Part shown: one piece after another, positions 1 through 6,060 of the stretch
Numbering within the stretch: the stretch's first letter is position 1
How the letters are laid out: each line of letters opens with the position of its first letter
Source: Chrysiogenia bacterium
GTDB taxonomy: Bacteria > JAGRBM01
DNA length: 8,556 bases
Direction: 5' to 3'
Assembly (NCBI GenBank): GCA_020434085.1
Contig: JAGRBM010000297.1
Coordinates: 1-8,556 of the forward strand
Notes under the pieces: model-generated
The model's database searches: none
What the model was told of the DNA's origin: nothing
Seen by the model: the letters and a program-made list of their open reading frames with translations, nothing else
Program-made: the position numbers and the translations under genes

Positions 1-147
1 AACGGCATGATCGCCCAGGTGTTCGAGTTTCTGCGAATGCTCGGGCGCCTGGATTTCCTGACGGCCGAAGGCTGGGACGGCACGCGCGCGCGGCCGATTG
101 AAACAGGGGCGGGAGAGAAGCAGCGATTGCTTTATGAAGCGGCCTGA
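1..147 (+). CDS. 3' end of an unrecognised gene (C-terminal 48 residues)
   Basis: Frame 1 is open from the left edge to a TGA at 145-147 and encodes the last 48 residues of a protein whose start lies outside the window. The tail has an amphipathic stretch (MIAQVFEFLRMLGRLDFLT, residues 3-21) followed by a polar end. GC-rich third positions match the neighbouring genes, which supports real coding. The stop lies 29 nt before the acyl-CoA dehydrogenase ATG with no terminator between them, so the two are probably co-transcribed. I do not recognise the family. The short helical tail loosely recalls the C-terminal winged-helix end of some metallo-beta-lactamase-fold hydrolases, but that is a guess from very little sequence. 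Confidence 0.6.
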   Translation, partial: NGMIAQVFEFLRMLGRLDFLTAEGWDGTRARPIETGAGEKQRLLYEAA

Positions 148-162
148 CCCGAGGGCAGGCAC

Positions 163-168
163 AGGAGG
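163..168 (+). promoter_or_regulatory. Ribosome binding site of the acyl-CoA dehydrogenase
   Basis: A perfect AGGAGG lies 8 nt before the ATG at 177. It fixes the start of the acyl-CoA dehydrogenase and is the strongest Shine-Dalgarno sequence in the window. Confidence 0.85.
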
Positions 169-176
169 CAGGGAAA

Positions 177-1439
177 ATGTTTGAATTCAACGACCAGCAC
201 AAGATGATCCAGAAGATGGTACGCCAGTTCGTGGAGAAGGAACTCGAACCCAAAGTCGAGGACATCGAGAATGGCGAGCCGCCCTATGAGATCATGAAAA
301 AGTTTGCCAACACCTTCGGGATTCCCGGCATGATCGACGGGGTCTGGAAGAAGCGGAAGAAGAAGCTCCAGGCCCACGAGGCAGGCGAAGAAGCCCCGGC
401 CGAGGAAAAAGGCGACGACGAAGACGGCGGCATGGAGGGCCTGGGCGGCGCCGATCCGGCGATGGCCGCGATCATCGGCGTGGAACTGGCCCGCGTTTCG
501 CCGGGATTCTCGCTCGCACTGGCGGCGAACACGGCTCTCTACGGCGCGACCGTGATGAAGAAGGGCACCTGGGACCAGCAGGACAAGTGGGGCATCCCGG
601 TGCTGAAGTTCGAGAAGATCGGCGCCTGGGCCATGACCGAACCGGGCGCGGGCTCGGATGCCTACGGCGGCATGTGCACCGTCGCCAAGCATGATGGCGA
701 TGGCTACCGCATCAGCGGCGAGAAAACCTTCATTACCAACGCGCCCTACGCCGACTACTTCACCGTCTACGCCAAGATCGACAACAACGACGGCACGCCG
801 CTTCGCAACCGGCCGATTCAGTGCTTCGTGGTCGAGCGTGGGATGGACGGACTCGAAACCAGCAAGCCCTTCAAGAAAATGGGAATGCACGCCTCGCCCA
901 CGGGCGCGGTCTATCTCGACAACGTCTTCGTGCCGGCTGAAAACCTGCTGGGCAAGAAGGAAAAGGAACTCAGCAAGGAACAGTCGCGCGACGTCTTCTC
1001 GGGCGAGCGCTCTGGCTCGCCCATCATGGCGCTGGGAATCATCGAGAAGTGCATTGACCAGTGCCTGAAATACGTGCAGGAGCGCGAGCAGTGGGGCCAG
1101 CGCATCGCAGAGTTCCAGGCCGTGCAGCACCGCATCGCGAAGATGTACGTCATTCGCGAGAACGTGCGGAACCTGATGTTCAAGCAGCTCTGGCAGCAAA
1201 AACACGGCAAGGTGAACATGACCGAGGCCTGCGCGGCCAAGGCTTATGCCGGGCAGGCGGCCGTCGACGTTGCGCTCGAAGCCATCCAGATCCACGGCGG
1301 CATGGGCTACATGTGGGAGACGGGACTCGAGCGCCTGATGCGCGATGCCAAGCTGTTGCAGATCGGCGGCGGCACCGACGACATTCAGTACAACACCATC
1401 GCCCGCGAGCTTCTGAGGAGCGATCGGCTTCCTTCCTAG
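177..1439 (+). CDS. Acyl-CoA dehydrogenase (FAD), with charged insertion in the N-terminal domain
   Basis: A 420-residue flavoenzyme expected to oxidise an acyl-CoA to the 2-enoyl-CoA and pass electrons to ETF; the substrate cannot be told from sequence. Both family signatures are present: AMTEPGAGSDAYG (residues 152-164) and QIHGGMGYMWE (371-381) continuing to R386 and D390. The glutamate usually found in the EGT motif (as in medium-chain enzymes) is replaced by glycine (GGGT, 397-400). E277 in SGERSG instead aligns with the catalytic Glu of isovaleryl-CoA and long-chain dehydrogenases, with the same spacing to the downstream YVQEREQWG block (299-307). So the enzyme is probably active and of the IVD/LCAD active-site type. 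Residues about 58-90 form a lysine-rich (KKRKKK) then acidic, low-complexity insertion where most homologues have a short loop; with it the protein is somewhat longer than the usual 380-400 residues. The ATG is set by the AGGAGG at 163-168. The gene follows the upstream partial gene by 29 nt and ends before a terminator. Confidence 0.95.
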   Translation: MFEFNDQHKMIQKMVRQFVEKELEPKVEDIENGEPPYEIMKKFANTFGIPGMIDGVWKKRKKKLQAHEAGEEAPAEEKGDDEDGGMEGLGGADPAMAAIIGVELARVSPGFSLALAANTALYGATVMKKGTWDQQDKWGIPVLKFEKIGAWAMTEPGAGSDAYGGMCTVAKHDGDGYRISGEKTFITNAPYADYFTVYAKIDNNDGTPLRNRPIQCFVVERGMDGLETSKPFKKMGMHASPTGAVYLDNVFVPAENLLGKKEKELSKEQSRDVFSGERSGSPIMALGIIEKCIDQCLKYVQEREQWGQRIAEFQAVQHRIAKMYVIRENVRNLMFKQLWQQKHGKVNMTEACAAKAYAGQAAVDVALEAIQIHGGMGYMWETGLERLMRDAKLLQIGGGTDDIQYNTIARELLRSDRLPS

Positions 1440-1470
1440 ATAATTGACATGTGCGTTAAAAATTGAAAAC

Positions 1471-1497
1471 GGCGCAGCCTGGGCTGCGCCATTTTCT
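1471..1497 (+). terminator. Rho-independent terminator after the acyl-CoA dehydrogenase
   Basis: GGCGCAGCC and GGCTGCGCC form a perfect 9-bp inverted repeat (1471-1479/1482-1490) separated by only TG, so the real loop takes in a few stem bases. It is followed by ATTTTCTT. On the minus strand the same hairpin is followed by GTTTTCAATTTTT, so it could stop transcription in both directions. Confidence 0.9.
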
Positions 1498-1520
1498 TAT
1501 TATAATCAATGAGTTAGCTA

Positions 1521-1553
1521 TGTATTGACGTGTAATACAATGTAGTATATTCT
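1521..1553 (+). promoter_or_regulatory. Candidate promoter with overlapping operator-like palindrome, upstream of the acyltransferase
   Basis: Within an AT-rich island in otherwise GC-rich DNA, TTGACG (1525-1530) is a good -35. TATTCT (1548-1553) is a weak -10 at 17-nt spacing, or TATATT (1546-1551) at 15 nt. TGTATT (1521-1526) and AATACA (1534-1539) are perfect inverted arms separated by 7 nt, giving a 19-bp palindrome that overlaps the -35. That layout would suit a dimeric repressor, but no regulator gene is adjacent. A second small dyad, TACAATGTA, lies at 1536-1544. The terminator upstream means the acyltransferase needs a promoter in this gap. Confidence 0.5.
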
Positions 1554-1603
1554 TGGATTCGTAGAACGCGGACGATAATCCGCCCAGGGAGGGGGGGCCC
1601 GAG

Positions 1604-2449
1604 ATGAACCAGACCCGAGTTCACGCCAATGCCTACGATGGTTACCTGCCCACAAGCGCCGAGCCGGCGAACGACGGCTCGCCGCTCTCGGCCATCGCGC
1701 CCGATTACTCGCCCGAGATGATCGAGCGCGTGATGGGCTGGATCGAGCCCTTCTACAAGCACTACTTCCGCTGCGAGTGGCGCGGCGCGGTTCGCGTGCC
1801 CGAGCGCCCGGCTTTTATCGTCGCCAATCACAACGCGACCGGCGCCATCGACGTCTTCATGATGCTCTACGCCTGGTACTCGCGCTTTGGTCACTCGCGA
1901 CCGGTGCACGGGCTCGCCCACAAAATGGTTTTCGAGACGCCCATCGTGAAGGAACTGATGCCCAAGCTGGGCGCCATTCCGGCCAACCCGCGCAAGGCCC
2001 ACGAAGTCCTTGAAGCCGGCTGCGACCTGGCCGTCTTCCCCGGCGGTGACTGGGAGGCCTGTCGTCCCTACACCGACGCGGGCAAGATCGACTTTGGCGG
2101 GCGCAAGGGTTTTGTGCGCGTGGCACTGGAGACCGGTGCGCTCATATCGCCCTTTGTCCTCTGCGGCGCCCACGAGAGCAGCCTCATCCTCGACCGCGGC
2201 ACCGGCATTGCCCATGCGCTCGGGATCGACTCGCTCTGGCGAACCAAGACCGTGCCGCTTGGCCTGCCGCTCTCGGTGCTGCCCTCCAAGGTCACCATGG
2301 AGAGCCTCGAGCCCATCGACCTGCGTGCGGAGACCGCCGGGATCGAAGATCCCGACGAGAAACTCCAGCACGGCTACGACATCGTCACCTCGCGGATGCA
2401 GGAGACCATGGACCGCCTGCAGGCCGAGCGTGAGGGATACTTGGGCTGA
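1604..2449 (+). CDS. Lysophospholipid acyltransferase family protein (PlsC/DGAT2-like, HX6D and FPGG motifs)
   Basis: A 281-residue glycerolipid acyltransferase-fold protein, expected to transfer an acyl chain from acyl-CoA or acyl-ACP to a lysolipid or other alcohol at the membrane. The first motif is NHNATGAID (residues 75-83), where H76 and D83 are separated by six residues rather than the four of canonical PlsC. The second block is GAIPANPRK (123-131, R130). The third is FPGGDWEACRP (145-155) instead of FPEGTR, and the hydrophobic GFVRVALETGALISPFVLCG (169-188) follows. The FPGG form and longer H-D spacing are features of the DGAT2/TMEM68/phytyl ester synthase-like branch of the superfamily. 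No signal peptide or clear transmembrane helix is visible, so a peripheral membrane association is likely. The ATG at 1604 has AGGGAGG at 1586-1592 (11-nt spacing). A small 5-bp hairpin (1568-1583) lies in the leader. The acceptor substrate is unknown. Confidence 0.88.
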   Translation: MNQTRVHANAYDGYLPTSAEPANDGSPLSAIAPDYSPEMIERVMGWIEPFYKHYFRCEWRGAVRVPERPAFIVANHNATGAIDVFMMLYAWYSRFGHSRPVHGLAHKMVFETPIVKELMPKLGAIPANPRKAHEVLEAGCDLAVFPGGDWEACRPYTDAGKIDFGGRKGFVRVALETGALISPFVLCGAHESSLILDRGTGIAHALGIDSLWRTKTVPLGLPLSVLPSKVTMESLEPIDLRAETAGIEDPDEKLQHGYDIVTSRMQETMDRLQAEREGYLG

Positions 2450-2471
2450 TTTCCCGATTCCGCGAAACTCC

Positions 2472-2503
2472 CGATTTGAGCTACACTGGGGGCTCATCAA
2501 TCG
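2472..2503 (+). other. Imperfect inverted repeat directly before the pcm ribosome binding site
   Basis: CGATT-TGAGC (2472-2481) pairs with GCTCA-TC-AATCG (2492-2503), giving two 5-bp stems with a 2-nt bulge. The last G of the repeat is the first G of the pcm Shine-Dalgarno run (2503-2509). If transcribed from upstream, the hairpin could affect pcm initiation. If the element at 2476-2487 is a promoter, most of the left arm is not in the transcript. Confidence 0.35.
2476..2487 (+). promoter_or_regulatory. Candidate promoter element TTGAGCTACACT upstream of pcm
   Basis: TACACT resembles a -10 hexamer and is preceded by TTGAGC, matching the TTGnGnTAnnnT pattern also seen before the MCE gene (5995-6006) and the ferredoxin gene (7700-7711). 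It ends 26 nt before the pcm GTG. I found no -35 at normal spacing. Confidence 0.4.
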
Positions 2504-2513
2504 GGGGAGCCCA

Positions 2514-3134
2514 GTGGAAGCCAGGCACATGGTCGACGAGCAACTGCGTCGCCGCGGCATCAAGGACGAGCGTGTGCTCGCCGCGATGGAAGCCGTGCGC
2601 CGCGAGGTGTTCTGTCCGCCCAACGTGCGCGAGCACGCCTACGAAGACAAGCCGCTCCCCATCGGTTACGAACAGACCATCTCCCAGCCCTACATTGTCG
2701 GCTACATGAGCGAGGCGCTCCAGCTCTCGCGCGGTGAGAAGGTGCTCGAAGTGGGGACGGGCTCGGGCTACCAGGCGGCCGTACTCGCGCGCATGGGGAT
2801 GCGTGTCTACTCGGTGGAGGTCGTGCCCGAGCTCGCAGAGCGCGCCCGCGAAACGCTCGAGGCCCACGGCTACGAGGTGCACGTGCGGGCGGGCGATGGC
2901 TATGCCGGTTGGCCCGAAGAAGCGCCCTTTGATGCAATCATCGTCACGGCAGCGCCGGAGTCGCTTCCACAGGAGCTGCTCGACCAGCTTGCCCCCGGCG
3001 GGCGCCTGGTCGTTCCGGTCGGGCCGCAGTATGCGGGGCAGGAACTGCGCCGCTATCGCAAGGATGAGAGCGGGCAGGTGAGCGTGGAAACCCTGCTGCC
3101 GGTGCGCTTTGTTCCCATGGTCCGCGAAAACTGA
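2514..3134 (+). CDS. pcm: Protein-L-isoaspartate O-methyltransferase
   Basis: A 206-residue SAM-dependent methyltransferase that methylates abnormal L-isoaspartyl residues in aged proteins, starting their repair to L-aspartate. It acts in the cytoplasm. Visible family features are RRRGIKDERVLAAM (residues 12-25), the substrate-binding TISQPYIVGYM block (55-65), SAM-binding motif I VLEVGTGSGYQ (77-87), PFDAIIVTAAPESLP and the LLPVRFVPMV ending. Length matches the usual 205-215 residues. I chose the GTG at 2514 because GGGGGAG (2503-2509) precedes it by 4 nt and it gives the N-terminus typical of the family. The in-frame ATG at 2529 (preceded by GGAAG) is the alternative and would remove five residues. 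The reading frame stays open upstream into the acyltransferase gene, but that part is not coding. The gene starts 64 nt after the acyltransferase stop. Confidence 0.95.
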   Translation: MEARHMVDEQLRRRGIKDERVLAAMEAVRREVFCPPNVREHAYEDKPLPIGYEQTISQPYIVGYMSEALQLSRGEKVLEVGTGSGYQAAVLARMGMRVYSVEVVPELAERARETLEAHGYEVHVRAGDGYAGWPEEAPFDAIIVTAAPESLPQELLDQLAPGGRLVVPVGPQYAGQELRRYRKDESGQVSVETLLPVRFVPMVREN

Positions 3135-3208
3135 GCTTTCCCTGACCTCCCGGGCGCGGTAAGCTGGCCGGCGAGGGCGATTTCCCAACTTTTCCGGGCT
3201 TTTTGCAG

Positions 3209-4378
3209 ATGCAGACGCTTCGTGCCGACATGCCTTCGGGCGCTTCCCAGACCGACTCCGATGAGGGCCGCACGCCCAGCGTGGCGCGGGTGGACCTTGG
3301 GGCCATCGCCGCCAACGCGCGCGCGCTGAAGGCCAAACTCGCTCCGGGCACGAAGTTCCTCGCCGCGGTAAAGGCCAATGCCTATGGTCACGGCGCCGTG
3401 CCGGTGGCGCGCGCGCTGCTGGCCGAGGGCACCGACTGGCTCGCCGTTGCGACCCTGGCCGAGGGGCGCGAGCTGCGCGAGGCCGGAATTGGAGCGCCGG
3501 TGCTGCTCATGCAGGGCATCCGCCCCGACCAGGCTGCCGGCGTGGTGGCCGGGGACTTTGCGACTTTCGTTTATGACGCCCCGGTGCTCGAGGCGCTCAG
3601 CGCTGCGGCAAGTGCGCAGGCAAAGCGCGCGCGCGTGCACATCAAGGTCGACACCGGGATGACCCGGCTGGGCGTGATGCCGCAGGAACTGGGTGCGCTG
3701 CTTGAGAAAACCAAATCGCTTCCCAATATTGAGATCGAAGGCATCTGCTCGCACCTCTCGGTTGCCGAAGATGCGGGCGGCGCGCTCACCGCGCTCCAGA
3801 AGCAGCGCTTTGCAGAGGCGCTCTCGCTGGCCGAAAACAAGGGCGTTCGCCCGGCGCTTCGCCACCTGGCCAATTCCTCGGCAACGATTCTTGACCCCGA
3901 GACCCACTACGACATGGTGCGCTGCGGGATCGCCGTCTATGGCGAACACCCGGCGGTGCAGACGCGCGGCAAGATCGAACTGCAGCCCGCGCTCGCATGG
4001 ACGACGCAGGTTCACCAGCTAAAGCGCATCGCCGCCGGAGAGATCGTTTCCTACGGCGCCACCTGGAAGGCCCAGCGTGAGAGTCTCATCGCCGTGGTGC
4101 CCGTGGGCTACGGCGACGGATACCGGCGAAATCTCAGCAACCGCGCGCGCATGATCGCGGGCGGAAAGTCCTGCCCGGTGGTCGGCATCGTGTGCATGGA
4201 CCTCACCATGATCGATGTAACCGACGTGCCCGGCATCGTCGCCGGCGACGAGGTCACGGTGATCGGTGCGACAGGCGGCGAGCATGTGAGCGCCGCCGAG
4301 CTGGCGGAGATTCTGGGCACCATTTCCTACGAAGTCCTCACGGGCATCGGCGCCCGGGTGGCACGGGTATATCGCTAA
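3209..4378 (+). CDS. alr: Alanine racemase
   Basis: A 389-residue PLP enzyme interconverting L- and D-alanine and supplying D-Ala for peptidoglycan. The PLP lysine is K55 in AVKANAYGHG (53-62). IKVDTGMTRLG (145-155) holds the lysine (K146) that is often carbamylated, and the second catalytic base is Y282 in SYGATW (281-286). VPVGYGDGYRR and VCMD (M330) of the beta domain are also present, so all key residues are intact. It is slightly longer than the usual 360-375 because of a polar 25-residue N-terminus before VARVDLGAI. The start is uncertain: ATG 3209 is listed, but TTG 3203 and ATG 3230 are in frame and none has a clear Shine-Dalgarno. The stop is one nucleotide before the mlaE ATG, so alr should be co-transcribed and translationally coupled with the lipid transporter genes. 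Confidence 0.95.
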   Translation: MQTLRADMPSGASQTDSDEGRTPSVARVDLGAIAANARALKAKLAPGTKFLAAVKANAYGHGAVPVARALLAEGTDWLAVATLAEGRELREAGIGAPVLLMQGIRPDQAAGVVAGDFATFVYDAPVLEALSAAASAQAKRARVHIKVDTGMTRLGVMPQELGALLEKTKSLPNIEIEGICSHLSVAEDAGGALTALQKQRFAEALSLAENKGVRPALRHLANSSATILDPETHYDMVRCGIAVYGEHPAVQTRGKIELQPALAWTTQVHQLKRIAAGEIVSYGATWKAQRESLIAVVPVGYGDGYRRNLSNRARMIAGGKSCPVVGIVCMDLTMIDVTDVPGIVAGDEVTVIGATGGEHVSAAELAEILGTISYEVLTGIGARVARVYR

Positions 4379-4379
4379 G

Positions 4380-5168
4380 ATGGTCCTTTTCTTCGACGCA
4401 CTGGGCGCCTTCCTGCTCGCCCGCCTCGAAGAGGTGGGGCGTTACTTCCGTCTGGTCTGGTGGGCGGCGATCGCGCCGCTTCGCCGGCCGCTGCACCTCA
4501 AGGAGGTCATGCAGCAGATGGAGTTCGTGGGCGTGCAGTCCACGGCGATCATCGCGCTGACGGGAACCTTCACGGGGATGGTCTTCGCCCTGCAGACGGG
4601 GCACGCCTTCCGAACTTTTGGCGCCGACACGCTGGTGGGCGGCACGAGCGTGCTGGCCCTGGTGCGCGAGCTCGGGCCGGTGCTCGCGGCGCTCATGGTG
4701 ACCGGCCGCGCGGGCTCGGCAATGGCCTCCGAGCTGGCCACCATGCGGGTAACCGAGCAGATCGACGCGCTCGATGTGATGGCAGCCGATCCGGTCAAGC
4801 TGCTCATCTGGCCGCGGCTGGCCGCGGGCGTCGTCATGGTTCCGGCGCTCACGGTGATTTTCAACTTCGTGGGCTCGGTGGGCAGTTACCTGGTGGCGAC
4901 CTCCGTGCTCAACCTGGCGCCCGGCGAGTGGTGGAAGAACGTCTACGAACTCGTCGAGGTCGATGACGTGATGAAGGGTATCGTCAAGGCGGTGGTCTTC
5001 GGATTCATCATGGCCAGCGTGGGTTGCTACAAGGGATACTTCGCCCGCGGCGGCGCGCGCGGGGTGGGGCGGGCCACCACCGACAGCGTGGTCTACGCCT
5101 CGGTGCTCATTCTGATCAGCGACTACTTCATCACGGCCTACCAGCTCAACTTCGCGAACATGGGATAG
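4380..5168 (+). CDS. mlaE: MlaE-family ABC transporter permease (lipid transport)
   Basis: A 262-residue inner-membrane permease of the MlaE/YrbE family, which works as a dimer with an MlaF-type ATPase to move phospholipid or other lipids between the inner membrane and an MCE protein. The family signature is clear: VRELGPVLAALMVTGRAGSA (residues 95-114), then ASELATMRVTEQIDALDVM (116-134). Hydrophobic segments lie at about 50-70, 88-108, 144-172, 200-216 and 235-256. An N-terminal amphipathic, probably interfacial helix lies at about 5-30. Length is normal for the family. The ATG begins 1 nt after the alr stop and has no good Shine-Dalgarno, which fits translational coupling. The mlaF gene follows after 4 nt. 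The symbol is given by family; the substrate and direction of transport in this organism are not known. Confidence 0.93.
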   Translation: MVLFFDALGAFLLARLEEVGRYFRLVWWAAIAPLRRPLHLKEVMQQMEFVGVQSTAIIALTGTFTGMVFALQTGHAFRTFGADTLVGGTSVLALVRELGPVLAALMVTGRAGSAMASELATMRVTEQIDALDVMAADPVKLLIWPRLAAGVVMVPALTVIFNFVGSVGSYLVATSVLNLAPGEWWKNVYELVEVDDVMKGIVKAVVFGFIMASVGCYKGYFARGGARGVGRATTDSVVYASVLILISDYFITAYQLNFANMG

Positions 5169-5172
5169 GACG

Positions 5173-5955
5173 ATGGCGGCACCAGAAAACGACGGCAGCA
5201 AGGGCCTCCCCATCGAACTCAAGGGGCTGCGCAAGAGCTTTGGTGAGCGCGCCATCCTCGACGGGATGAGCCTCTCGTGCGAGTCGGGCAGAACGACCGT
5301 CATTCTGGGCAAGAGCGGCGAGGGAAAGAGCGTTACCCTCAAGCACATCGTCGGCCTGCTCCAGCCCGATGCGGGCGAAGTGATGGTGGGCGGCACCAAC
5401 ATGGTGGGTCTTGCGCACAGCGAGCTCAACGAGATGCGCAAGAACTTCGGCATGGTCTTCCAGGACGCCGCGCTGCTCGACTCCCTCGATGTCTTTGAGA
5501 ACATCGCCTTTCCCGTGCGCCTTCATACCAGCAAGGGCGAGGACGAGATCGAAGACCTGGTGCGAAGGCTCACCCGCATGGTCGGCCTGCACGAGGACTC
5601 CCTGCGCAAGCTCCCCTCGGAGCTCTCGGGCGGTATGAGAAAGCGCGTGGGCTTTGCGCGCGCCGTGGCGCTCGAACCCAAGGTGATTCTCTTCGACGAG
5701 CCGACCACGGGGCTCGACCCGATCATGACCGACGTGATCGATTCGCTGATGATCGAGGTGCAGGAAGAAGTGGGCTCGACCCACGTGGTGATCTCCCACG
5801 ACCTGCGCGGCGCCTTCAAAGTCGGGCACAAGGTGGCCATGCTCTACGAGGGCAAGATCATCGAAGAGGGCACCCCCGATGAGTTCCAGGCCAGCACCAA
5901 TCCGGCCGTGCGGCAGTTTCTCGAGGGCCGCAAAGACGGCCCGATTCAGGTCTGA
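5173..5955 (+). CDS. mlaF: MlaF-family ABC transporter ATP-binding protein
   Basis: A 260-residue cytoplasmic ATPase that powers the MlaE permease. All nucleotide-binding motifs are intact: Walker A GKSGEGKS (46-53), Q-loop Q97 in MVFQDAALLDSL, ABC signature LSGGM (151-155), Walker B VILFDEP (171-177) with the D-loop TTGLDP, and switch histidine H209 in VVISHDL. The LSGGMRKRVGFARA wording and MVFQDAALLDSL are characteristic of the MlaF branch. The ATG lies 4 nt after the mlaE stop; the overlapping TAGGA makes a close, weak ribosome site, so coupling to mlaE is likely. The C-terminus is short (about ten residues after RQFLEG). No gene for the STAS-domain partner MlaB is adjacent. A 105-nt gap then separates it from the MCE gene. 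Confidence 0.95.
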   Translation: MAAPENDGSKGLPIELKGLRKSFGERAILDGMSLSCESGRTTVILGKSGEGKSVTLKHIVGLLQPDAGEVMVGGTNMVGLAHSELNEMRKNFGMVFQDAALLDSLDVFENIAFPVRLHTSKGEDEIEDLVRRLTRMVGLHEDSLRKLPSELSGGMRKRVGFARAVALEPKVILFDEPTTGLDPIMTDVIDSLMIEVQEEVGSTHVVISHDLRGAFKVGHKVAMLYEGKIIEEGTPDEFQASTNPAVRQFLEGRKDGPIQV

Positions 5956-5994
5956 GCCGCCTTGGGCCGCGGGGGCTGGCGAAGAGACCCCGAA

Positions 5995-6006
5995 TTGGGT
6001 TAGACT
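5995..6006 (+). promoter_or_regulatory. Candidate promoter element TTGGGTTAGACT upstream of the MCE gene
   Basis: TAGACT is a -10-like hexamer preceded by TTGGGT, matching the TTGnGnTAnnnT pattern seen before pcm and the ferredoxin gene. It lies in the 105-nt gap after mlaF, 54 nt before the ATG at 6061. It would give the MCE gene a promoter of its own in addition to read-through from alr-mlaE-mlaF. No convincing -35 is visible. Confidence 0.42.
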
Positions 6007-6023
6007 TTCAGTGATTTCAGTGA
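6006..6023 (+). repeat. Perfect tandem repeat, 2 x 9 bp, in the MCE gene leader
   Basis: TTTCAGTGA occurs twice back to back (6006-6014 and 6015-6023), starting at the last base of the -10-like TAGACT. It would cover the expected transcription start and early leader. A further short palindrome, GCCGC-A-GCGGC (6039-6049), lies between it and the weak ribosome site GGAAAAG (6052-6058). Function is unknown; a binding site or chance duplication are both possible. Confidence 0.6.
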
Positions 6024-6060
6024 ATTAGGCAGGTCCGGGCCGCAGCGGCGCGGAAAAGTG

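Noticed and set aside
132-1295. Long minus-strand open frame (387 codons) opposite the acyl-CoA dehydrogenase
   Set aside because: It is a shadow of GC-rich third positions. The encoded sequence has no recognisable domain and the plus strand holds an unmistakable enzyme.
1444-1506. Perfect TTGACA (1444-1449) and perfect TATAAT (1501-1506)
   Set aside because: They are 51 nt apart and cannot form one promoter. The TATAAT would need a -35 inside the terminator stem, and TTGACA has no -10 at 16-18 nt.
2010-2513. Upstream in-frame extension of pcm to an ATG at 2010, giving 374 residues
   Set aside because: The extra part overlaps the acyltransferase in another frame, is Ser/Arg/Pro-rich without family similarity, and the GTG at 2514 has its own ribosome site and gives the normal Pcm length.
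1514-2623. Minus-strand open frame (369 codons) covering the AT-rich island and the acyltransferase
   Set aside because: No family features or ribosome site are visible, and it runs antisense through a clear acyltransferase and the start of pcm.
3160-3165. TAAGCT upstream of alr as a further promoter -10
   Set aside because: It lacks the TTGnG part found at the other three sites and has no -35. alr may have its own promoter in the 3135-3208 gap, but I cannot support one.
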